Positions 1-4,325 of a stretch of DNA of 8,197 nucleotides are shown here, piece after piece. The stretch's first letter is position 1. Each line of letters starts with the position of its first letter. Origin of the DNA: Oceanospirillales bacterium (GTDB lineage: Bacteria; Pseudomonadota; Gammaproteobacteria; Xanthomonadales; SZUA-36); contig QIKG01000293.1 in the NCBI GenBank assembly GCA_003232965.1, positions 1-8,197 of the forward strand. Direction: 5' to 3'. The position numbers were made by a program, and so were the translations under genes. Below the pieces are notes generated by a model. It searched no databases and was not told where the DNA came from. It saw only the letters and a list, made by a program, of their open reading frames with translations.

Positions 1-40
1 ATGCCCACGCGTAAAGTTAAAGCTGATAGTTTGCGGGGCG

Positions 41-442
41 TTATTCTTTTTGAATGTGAATCCGTACAGCTTTAACATTGCTGCTGACCAGAGAAAGCGC
101 AAATCGTGGGGCCTTATGCCGTTTTTTCACCAGCACATCCTCGCCATCATCCCGCTCTATGTGAAACGCTTTTTTCGATAGTTGCTCACGAAAGGCATCA
201 CGGATACGCACTGCAACTTTGTTTTCCCGGGTGCCATCTTCAATATCTACGCTCAGCACAATTGTCGGCTGATCCTTCGGGGTGATATGAAAAATCATGG
301 TGCCAGTCGATTTTGCGCCTTCACTGACTTCGATCCGCCACTTGTTTGAGAGGCTGGTATCGTTGCCGGTTGAGGTCGTGTTGGCCGTGGCAGGCATCAC
401 TGTAAATAATAAAAAACCAATTACTGTGAAAATCTTATTCAT
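41..442 (-). CDS. Small exported protein of unknown function (133 aa)
   Basis: I do not recognise a characterised family. The N-terminus has a Lys at residue 3, a hydrophobic core at about residues 4-16 and an Ala-Thr-Ala at 18-20, which fits a Sec signal peptide cleaved after residue 20; the mature protein of about 113 residues would be periplasmic or secreted. The mature part starts with a short Thr/Ser/Asn-rich linker, then alternating hydrophobic/polar stretches suggestive of beta strands (around the KWRIEV and PTIVLSVDI segments) and a charged helix-like stretch (VAVRIRDAFREQLSKK). There is no Cys after the signal, so it is not a lipoprotein. The ATG at 442 is preferred to the in-frame TTG at 448 because it begins directly before the Lys of the signal peptide; neither start has a strong ribosome binding site. 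It lies downstream of and in the same direction as the DUF4395 gene, 119 bp away, and is probably separately transcribed. Coding status is fairly sure; function is unknown. Confidence 0.75.
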   Translation of the reverse strand: MNKIFTVIGFLLFTVMPATANTTSTGNDTSLSNKWRIEVSEGAKSTGTMIFHITPKDQPTIVLSVDIEDGTRENKVAVRIRDAFREQLSKKAFHIERDDGEDVLVKKRHKAPRFALSLVSSNVKAVRIHIQKE

Positions 443-467
443 ACTCAAGCACTCATTCTCAGGATTA

Positions 468-495
468 TTAATATTAGATAATAACCTAGTCCCAA
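468..495 (-). promoter_or_regulatory. Possible sigma70-type promoter for the exported-protein gene
   Basis: On the minus strand TTGGGA (495-490) and TATTAA (473-468) are separated by 16 bp, about 25 bp ahead of the ATG at 442. The region is AT-rich and other -10-like hexamers overlap, so the exact elements are uncertain. This is inference from consensus matching only. Confidence 0.25.
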
Positions 496-542
496 GTATA
501 GCGAAACATGGCGGGCCACCGTACCCGAGTACTGAGGCTTAT

Positions 543-563
543 AAGTCTTAAGTCTTAACTCTT
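543..563. repeat. Three tandem 7-bp repeats overlapping a stop codon
   Basis: Two exact copies of AAGTCTT (543-549, 550-556) are followed by a third copy with one change, AACTCTT (557-563). The third copy runs into the stop codon of the minus-strand DUF4395 gene (562-564). This is a very short tandem array, possibly just slippage; no function is implied. Confidence 0.5.
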
Positions 564-996
564 ACTGATTTTTAATTCGATAAACATAGGGATATATTTT
601 GCAAGCAAGACAAAATCGGAAGATGGCTTCAAGTGCTGCAAACAAGACCAATATTGATACCAACACCAAGCTTATCCCCTGATAACCCAGGAAATAGGTG
701 ATGGCTATACTGCTGGAAAACAAAAAACCAATCTTTGCTGCAAACACTTTCGGGTCAGCATTTACCATTAAAGGCTTGACCTTGAGACTACGCACAATGG
801 GTTTGCTGATAGCGCTATAAAGGCTGTACGCCGGATTTAAAAATCCCCGCAGAATAAAATCGAAAGCTAGTATAACTATCATCAATTTAAATGGGGTAAA
901 GACGAATACCAGCATGGTAATAATGACCAGAACAGCATTTATCTGGGCGACTCTTTCGTTCACTTGTACATAGGATATAGGGCAGACCTTGTTCAT
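562..996 (-). CDS. DUF4395-like small integral membrane protein (144 aa)
   Basis: The protein resembles DUF4395 (PF14340) as I remember the family: an N-terminal Cys-Pro-Ile-Ser (residues 5-8) followed by a conserved VNERVA-x-INA stretch (12-21), a DFILRGF motif (46-52), an xAAKIGxLFS stretch (86-94) and a C-terminal FCLAC motif (128-132) with a CxxC. Four hydrophobic segments at about 20-34, 37-52, 89-104 and 108-125 predict an inner-membrane protein. The function of the family is not established; the conserved Cys and the CxxC suggest a redox or metal role, but that is inference. I start it at the ATG at 996, which places the CPIS motif at the N-terminus; the frame stays open to an ATG at 1083, but the extra 29 residues are basic, lack family features and would cover an 8-bp inverted repeat at 1070-1089. 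It has no obvious link to the ilv genes. The family call rests on motif memory, not on a search. Confidence 0.8.
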   Translation of the reverse strand: MNKVCPISYVQVNERVAQINAVLVIITMLVFVFTPFKLMIVILAFDFILRGFLNPAYSLYSAISKPIVRSLKVKPLMVNADPKVFAAKIGFLFSSSIAITYFLGYQGISLVLVSILVLFAALEAIFRFCLACKIYPYVYRIKNQ

Positions 997-1069
997 AATA
1001 TTCGACTTCAATTTTCGATGGTGATTAAAATTCGGTGGCATATATTTTCTGTATGCCGGTAAGCGGATC

Positions 1070-1089
1070 TGCGTTATTGGCATAACGCA
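1070..1089. repeat. Perfect 8-bp inverted repeat with 4-bp loop
   Basis: TGCGTTAT (1070-1077), loop TGGC, ATAACGCA (1082-1089). It lies 74 bp ahead of the DUF4395 start and has no T-run on either strand, so it is not an intrinsic terminator. It could be an operator dyad or a short dispersed repeat; the sequence alone does not decide. Confidence 0.6.
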
Positions 1090-1120
1090 TTAAAGAGAAA
1101 TGAATTGCCACTGTTTTCTT

Positions 1121-1372
1121 TCAAAAACCCACATAGTCGAACAACACACTTCGTCGTGCCGACCTTGAGGAGGTATCTGGTGATGGGTGGCGCAATATTT
1201 GAGGAGGTCCCGGCTCGGGAGCCGATGTAATGGTCTCCTCTCCTCTATTTAACGGTATCGCAGTACCTGACTGATATCTGATCAGCCGAAAGACGAAGAG
1301 GAGACCATATACGGCAACAAAGTTTTCGATTACTGCGGTAACAGAATCGCTTTGTGATCCTTTTTCCGACAT
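1121..1372 (-). CDS. Doubtful 83-codon open frame
   Basis: This frame starts at an ATG at 1372 and encodes a peptide with one hydrophobic stretch (VIENFVAVYGLLFVF, residues 14-28) followed by a Pro/Ser/Arg-rich tail that looks non-globular. There is no good ribosome binding site, I recognise no family, and the 12-bp inverted repeat at 1230-1308 lies inside it. It fits the gap between ilvC and the DUF4395 gene and is on the same strand, which is its only support. I consider it more likely a chance open frame or a decayed fragment than a gene. Confidence 0.15.
   Translation of the reverse strand: MSEKGSQSDSVTAVIENFVAVYGLLFVFRLIRYQSGTAIPLNRGEETITSAPEPGPPQILRHPSPDTSSRSARRSVLFDYVGF
1230..1308. 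repeat. 12-bp perfect inverted repeat pair, 55-bp spacer
   Basis: ATGGTCTCCTCT (1230-1241) and AGAGGAGACCAT (1297-1308) are exact reverse complements. The 55-bp spacer contains a further CTGAT/ATCAG stem (1271-1285), and a CGGCT/AGCCG stem (1211-1224) sits just outside. The arrangement is compatible with a folded RNA, a small non-autonomous repeat element or a bipartite binding site. No target-site duplication is evident. Confidence 0.6.
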
Positions 1373-1387
1373 GTAGTATGACCCCAG

Positions 1388-1415
1388 TAGCTCTTATTCT
1401 TCCTTGCAAGAGCTA
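1388..1415. repeat. 8-bp inverted repeat upstream of the doubtful frame
   Basis: TAGCTCTT (1388-1395) and AAGAGCTA (1408-1415) form a perfect 8-bp stem with a 12-base loop. It stands 118 bp beyond the ilvC stop in the minus direction and could help end or protect ilvC mRNA, but no U-run follows on either strand, so I do not call it a terminator. Confidence 0.5.
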
Positions 1416-1533
1416 TCTTTCGTATAACTATACTGTAATCAAGTATAAAAATCTCTCACTAATGAGGGTAAGAATGAATTCCATTCACTTGTACTTGTTT
1501 GAAAAACCAGGGTCGCGAATTCAGCTGAGGTGT

Positions 1534-3012
1534 TTATGTTGCAACTATTGCTTTCATAGCGGTCATATAGCCGCGCAGTTTAGTACCAACAAGCTCTACC
1601 GGATGACAACGGATAGCGGTGTTTACGGCCACCAGTTTTTGATTGTCAACATGATTTGAGCTAAGAGCCAGGCCAACACCAAGCTCCGCCGATGAAAGTG
1701 AGTCCACCAATTCTTTTAGTAAAGGTACTGCGGCATGACTGAACAGGTAGTTACCGTATTCTGCAGTATCTGAAATGATTACATTCATTTCATAGAGACG
1801 ATTGCGGGCGACACAATTGGCGATTAATGGGGTTTCGTGCAAGGATTCATAATAGGCGGATTCTTCAATAATGCCAGCATCACACATGGTTTCGAAGGCG
1901 AGTTCAACTCCCGCCTTTATCATGGCAATAAGGAAGATTCCTTTGTCGTAGTACTCTTGCTCATCAATAGCCTCGGTACATTCCGGGGCTTGTTCGAAAC
2001 TGGTCGACCGAGTTTGTTCGCGCCACTTCAATAAATTACTGTCGTTATTATCCCAATCAGCCATCATGGTTTTTGAGAAGCTACCCTCGATAATTTCATC
2101 CATATGTGTTTCAAACAAGCTGCGTAAAATATCCTTTAACTCATCTGCCAACTCATAGGTGCGAATTTTTGCAGGGTTAGACAGGCGATCCATCATATTA
2201 GTGATGCCGCCCTGTTTTAAGCCTTCGGTAATCACTTCCCAACCGGTCTGGATCAGTTTGGCGGCATAGGCAGCATCTATTCCCTCAGCCAGCATTTTTT
2301 CATGCGCGAGGATAGAGCCGGTTTGCAGCATCCCGCAAAGGATGGTTTGCTCACCCATCAGGTCTGACTTAACTTCAGCTATAAATGAGGAATCCAGCAC
2401 CCCGGCATGATGACCGCCGGTTGCTGCAGCATACGCTTTTGCGGTGGTATAGCCAGTTCCCTGTGGGTCATTATCAGGGTGTACCGCAATCAGAGTAGGG
2501 ACACCGAAGCCGCGTTTATATTCCTCGCGCACTTCAGAGCCGGGGCATTTAGGTGCCACCATAATAACGGTGATATCCGCGCGTATTTGCATACCCTCTT
2601 CAACAATATTAAAACCGTGTGAGTAGGAGAGCGTGGCAGCTGGTTTCATCAACGGCATAATGGCTTCAACAACCCGACTATGTTGCTTGTCCGGGGTAAG
2701 GTTTAATACAAGATCTGCCAGCGGTATAAGGTTTTGAAAAGTATCTACGCTAAAACCATTTTCTGTAGCATTACGCCAAGACTGGCGTTTTTCAGCAATG
2801 GCCTGTGGACGCAGGGCATAACTGATATCAATGCCTGAATCGCGCATATTTAGCCCTTGATTAAGTCCCTGAGCACCGCAGCCCACAATGACGACCTTCC
2901 AGTCTTTGATAGCTTCACAACCGTTATCGAATTCATCCGCATGCATAAAGCGGCATTTGCCCAATTGGGCCAGTTGCTGGCGTAAGCTCAGGCTGTTGAA
3001 GTAGTTGCTCAT
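1534..3012 (-). CDS. ilvC: Ketol-acid reductoisomerase (NADP+), class II
   Basis: Catalyses the second common step of valine and isoleucine synthesis in the cytoplasm: Mg-dependent alkyl migration and NADPH reduction of 2-acetolactate or 2-aceto-2-hydroxybutyrate to the dihydroxy acid. The 492 residues match the long class II (E. coli-type) enzyme of 491 residues almost end to end. Visible are the Rossmann motif GCGAQG (44-49), the NADPH-phosphate contacts Arg68, Arg76 and Ser78, catalytic His132 and Lys155, and the metal ligands Asp217 and Glu221 in SDLMGE, all at the positions used in the E. coli enzyme. The duplicated C-terminal knotted domain carries the AGVELAFET and ISDTAEYGNYLF segments. 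The frame is open for 33 more codons upstream, but the ATG at 3012 gives the family N-terminus (SNYFNSLSLRQQL) and has an AAGG site (3023-3020) 7 bases before it. It is divergent from ilvY, whose product is its expected activator. Confidence 0.98.
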   Translation of the reverse strand: MSNYFNSLSLRQQLAQLGKCRFMHADEFDNGCEAIKDWKVVIVGCGAQGLNQGLNMRDSGIDISYALRPQAIAEKRQSWRNATENGFSVDTFQNLIPLADLVLNLTPDKQHSRVVEAIMPLMKPAATLSYSHGFNIVEEGMQIRADITVIMVAPKCPGSEVREEYKRGFGVPTLIAVHPDNDPQGTGYTTAKAYAAATGGHHAGVLDSSFIAEVKSDLMGEQTILCGMLQTGSILAHEKMLAEGIDAAYAAKLIQTGWEVITEGLKQGGITNMMDRLSNPAKIRTYELADELKDILRSLFETHMDEIIEGSFSKTMMADWDNNDSNLLKWREQTRSTSFEQAPECTEAIDEQEYYDKGIFLIAMIKAGVELAFETMCDAGIIEESAYYESLHETPLIANCVARNRLYEMNVIISDTAEYGNYLFSHAAVPLLKELVDSLSSAELGVGLALSSNHVDNQKLVAVNTAIRCHPVELVGTKLRGYMTAMKAIVAT

Positions 3013-3036
3013 AGAATTGCCTTGGTGAAATATTGG

Positions 3037-3042
3037 TGTATA
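3037..3042 (-). promoter_or_regulatory. Candidate -10 element of the ilvC promoter
   Basis: On the minus strand TATACA (3042-3037), overlapping TTATAC, lies 24 bp ahead of the ilvC ATG. The bases 17 bp further upstream (CACAGA) do not resemble a -35 element, as expected of a promoter that needs a LysR-type activator. Assigned by consensus and position only. Confidence 0.4.
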
Positions 3043-3065
3043 AGAAGCATATAGTTCTTTCTGTG

Positions 3066-3112
3066 TTGCGTAAAATGATATATATTCATTAATATATTGC
3101 AATAAACGCAAT
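3066..3112. promoter_or_regulatory. Probable IlvY operator region between ilvC and ilvY
   Basis: LysR-type regulators bind dyads built on T-N11-A. Two stand here. ATTGC-N7-GCAAT (3096-3112) is a perfect 5+5 dyad near the ilvY start, and AATGA-N7-TCATT (3074-3090) is a second 5+5 dyad, with centres 22 bp apart, about two helical turns. A further half-site TTGCG (3066-3070) begins a TTGC-N7-GATA partial match, centred 31 bp from the first dyad. In E. coli IlvY binds tandem operators in this same divergent spacer, activating ilvC when acetolactate or acetohydroxybutyrate is bound and repressing its own gene. The strongest dyad being next to ilvY and the weaker sites towards ilvC fits the recognition/activation site layout, but which sites are used is inference. 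Confidence 0.6.
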
Positions 3113-3134
3113 ACACTTTAAAGGATCAATAACA

Positions 3135-4037
3135 TTGAATCTCAATTCACTCAAGCTTTTCGTGGATCTTGCTCGTAGCCTGCACTTTGCAAAAACGGCT
3201 GAAATCAATCACATCAGTCCGTCCACTCTAAGCCGACTGGTTCAGCGGATGGAAACTGACTTAGATTGTAGTTTGTTTGAGCGTGACAACCGCTCTGTAA
3301 ACCTCACTGATAACGGCCTAAAGTTCTTTGAGTTTGCGGAAACCCAAATACAGGCATGGCAACAGTTGCAGCTTTCATTGCAGCGTAAAGGTACAGCATT
3401 AACCGGCAAGCTCCGCCTGTTCTGTTCAGTCACCGCAGCTTACAGCCATTTACCACCCTTGCTGGATCAATTTCGCAGCTTACATCCTAGTGTTGAATTG
3501 ATTTTGAGCACAGGCGACCCTGCAGATGCTATCGGTCAGTTACAGCAAGGACTTGTGGATGTCTCAATTGCTGCGCTACCGGATATACCGCCGGAGTCTT
3601 TGGTTTTTAAATGTCTTGATCAGGTGCCCCTGCGGATAATTGCGCCGGTTATCGACTGTGATATTAACCAACTGTTACAACAAGGCACTATCGACTGGTC
3701 TGGACTGGCGTATATATTTCCTGAACATGGTCCAGCCAAAAGTCGTTTGCAACACTGGCTGCATAGTATGGGCGTTAATAAACCCAGAGTGTATGCACGG
3801 GTATCGGGACATGAAGCCTTGGTTAGTATGGTGGCGCTGGGTTTAGGTATTGGCATAGCGCCGCAAGTGGTGATTGATAATTCACCGGTAGAACACCGGG
3901 TTCGGGTATTAAACACGGGTGCTCAGATCAGAGCTTTTGAGCTTGGGGTGTGCACTCTAAAGAAAAACATTATCAACCCTGAAGTTGCCGCGTTTATGGC
4001 AATCTTGGAAGAAACTGTATCAGCTGAGGTGGACTGA
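3135..4037 (+). CDS. ilvY: LysR-family transcriptional activator IlvY
   Basis: A regulator of 300 residues (E. coli IlvY has 297) expected to activate ilvC when it senses the IlvC substrates and to repress itself. The N-terminal winged helix-turn-helix spans about residues 3-62, with the recognition helix in ISPSTLSRLVQRME (27-40) and the IlvY-typical RDNRSVNLTDNG (50-61). The effector-binding domain (about 90-295) carries stretches shared with E. coli IlvY: FCSVTAAYSHLPPLLDQF, HPSVE, TGDPADA, GHEALVSMVALGLGI and FELGVC. The start is TTG at 3135, served by AAGGA (3121-3125) 9 bases upstream; no nearby ATG fits the family N-terminus. It is divergent from ilvC with a 122-bp spacer and is followed 127 bp later by the ilv leader peptide, in the same direction. 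No convincing terminator follows it, so read-through into the leader region is possible. Confidence 0.96.
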   Translation: MNLNSLKLFVDLARSLHFAKTAEINHISPSTLSRLVQRMETDLDCSLFERDNRSVNLTDNGLKFFEFAETQIQAWQQLQLSLQRKGTALTGKLRLFCSVTAAYSHLPPLLDQFRSLHPSVELILSTGDPADAIGQLQQGLVDVSIAALPDIPPESLVFKCLDQVPLRIIAPVIDCDINQLLQQGTIDWSGLAYIFPEHGPAKSRLQHWLHSMGVNKPRVYARVSGHEALVSMVALGLGIGIAPQVVIDNSPVEHRVRVLNTGAQIRAFELGVCTLKKNIINPEVAAFMAILEETVSAEVD

Positions 4038-4093
4038 ATGCGGGGCTTTTTAGATCGCTGGCTGACTGATTTAGTGAAATTGCGAAAAAACCC

Positions 4094-4122
4094 TTTCGGT
4101 TGCTGTTGTAGTATGTTATAAA
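4094..4122 (+). promoter_or_regulatory. Candidate promoter of the ilvLGMED operon
   Basis: An extended -10 element TG-T-TATAAA (TG at 4114-4115, hexamer 4117-4122) would start transcription near 4129, giving a leader RNA with the ilvL ATG about 36 bases in and ending at the attenuator near 4303. The -35 position (TTTCGG, 4094-4099, 17-bp spacing) is poor, which an extended -10 can offset. The position is right for an attenuated operon; the assignment is by consensus only. Confidence 0.45.
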
Positions 4123-4164
4123 ACAACTCAAGAACTTGCAGAGTATGTAATTAATATAATTAAT

Positions 4165-4245
4165 ATGAAAAATTTTAGTCTAGTCCTTCTAAGCGTCCTA
4201 ATCGTGGTGATTATTCAGTCACCACAGGGGTGTTTGTTGGGCTAA
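4165..4245 (+). CDS. ilvL: ilv operon leader peptide (attenuation peptide, 26 aa)
   Basis: A 26-codon reading frame in which 13 codons are Leu (6), Val (4) or Ile (3). Eight of the nine codons in the 4180-4215 run other than one Ser and its neighbours are regulatory: Leu-Val-Leu-Leu-Ser-Val-Leu-Ile-Val-Val-Ile-Ile occupies residues 6-17. Three of the Leu codons are CTA (4180, 4189, 4198), usually a scarce codon in this group. The order and composition match the leader of E. coli ilvGMEDA, which also ends with a Pro-containing, Cys/Gly-rich tail. The ribosome's position on these codons decides which RNA hairpin forms downstream; the peptide itself needs no function. No clear Shine-Dalgarno site precedes the ATG, and the upstream bases are nearly all A/T. 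It is too short for standard gene callers and is therefore easily missed. Confidence 0.9.
   Translation: MKNFSLVLLSVLIVVIIQSPQGCLLG
4196..4229 (+). promoter_or_regulatory. Attenuator hairpin 1:2 (pause/anti-antiterminator)
   Basis: GTGGTGA (4204-4210) pairs perfectly with TCACCAC (4219-4225) across an 8-base loop. After a 4-base bulge the stem extends through TCCT (4196-4199) with AGGG (4226-4229). Segment 1 lies inside the Leu-Ile-Val-Val-Ile-Ile codons, so a ribosome stalled there prevents this stem. The extension uses G4227-G4229, which the antiterminator also needs, so the two structures exclude each other. Confidence 0.75.
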
Positions 4246-4275
4246 ACAATCAACAAAAACAAAAACAAAAACCCC
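4227..4275 (+). promoter_or_regulatory. Attenuator antiterminator hairpin 2:3
   Basis: GGGGTGTTTGTT (4227-4238) can pair with AACAAAAACCCC (4264-4275) at 11 of 12 positions, the exception being G4232 opposite A4270. It shares its 3' arm (4267-4275) with the 5' arm of the terminator, so formation of this hairpin lets RNA polymerase continue into ilvG. The pairing is read directly from the sequence; its use follows the E. coli ilvGMEDA model. Confidence 0.75.
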
Positions 4276-4303
4276 CGCTTCGAAAGAACCGGGGGTTTTT
4301 TTT
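4267..4303 (+). terminator. ilv attenuator terminator (hairpin 3:4)
   Basis: CCCCCG (4272-4277) pairs with CGGGGG (4290-4295), capped by TTC-GAAA-GAA (4279-4288) with a GNRA-type GAAA tetraloop across one C-C mismatch. Five As before the stem (4267-4271) face the run of eight Ts (4296-4303), so the stem can extend into the T-run. It is a textbook intrinsic terminator, placed between the leader peptide and ilvG, and stops transcription when Leu, Val and Ile tRNAs are well charged. Confidence 0.93.
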
Positions 4304-4315
4304 ATCCTAAAAATT

Positions 4316-4319
4316 GGAG
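4316..4319 (+). promoter_or_regulatory. ilvG ribosome binding site that decides the start
   Basis: GGAG at 4316-4319 is the only good site here. It is 6 bases before GTG 4326 and 9 before TTG 4329. The in-frame TTG at 4314 overlaps the site itself and is therefore unlikely to be the start, although it gives the longest frame. The site begins only 13 bases after the T-run of the attenuator. Confidence 0.65.
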
Positions 4320-4325
4320 TTCAGT

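Larger units (their letters stand above)
997..1533. other. Non-coding stretch with several inverted repeats
   Basis: About 540 bp between the DUF4395 gene and the 3' end of ilvC contain no convincing gene. They hold an 8-bp stem-loop (1070-1089), a 5-bp GC-rich stem (1211-1224), a 12-bp perfect inverted repeat with a 55-bp spacer (1230-1308), a 5-bp stem (1271-1285) and an 8-bp stem (1388-1415). None is followed by a proper T-run. The only terminator-like element I see for ilvC is weak: on the minus strand a 4-bp CTCA/TGAG stem (+ strand 1455-1466) followed after four bases by five Ts (1451-1447). An 83-codon open frame at 1121-1372 is listed separately as doubtful. Confidence 0.6.

Noticed and set aside
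1..75. Short plus-strand frame starting with ATG at base 1
   Set aside because: Only 24 codons, it overlaps the 3' end of the minus-strand gene at 41-442, and it may be a chance frame at the window edge; nothing supports it as a gene end.
297..551. 84-codon plus-strand open frame
   Set aside because: It lies opposite the signal-peptide end of the exported-protein gene, whose protein features are much stronger.
1069..1090. Possible integron attC-like core (GCGTTAT / ATAACGC)
   Set aside because: The repeat is a single short palindrome without the paired R and L boxes of an attC site, and no integrase or cassette is nearby.
1354..1659. 101-codon plus-strand open frame
   Set aside because: It runs antisense over the end of ilvC, has no ribosome binding site and no recognisable protein features.
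4083..4100. CGAAA/TTTCG hairpin near 4083-4098 as an ilvY terminator
   Set aside because: The stem is only 5 bp, the A-run precedes rather than a T-run following it on the plus strand, and it overlaps the likely -35 region of the ilvL promoter. The T-run at 4047-4051 has no stable stem before it.
4155..4160. Perfect TATAAT hexamer just before the ilvL ATG
   Set aside because: A start of transcription 7 bases later would fall at about 4167, inside the leader ATG, and the nearest -35-like hexamer (TTGCAG, 4136-4141) is only 13 bp away. The extended -10 at 4114-4122 fits the leader RNA better.
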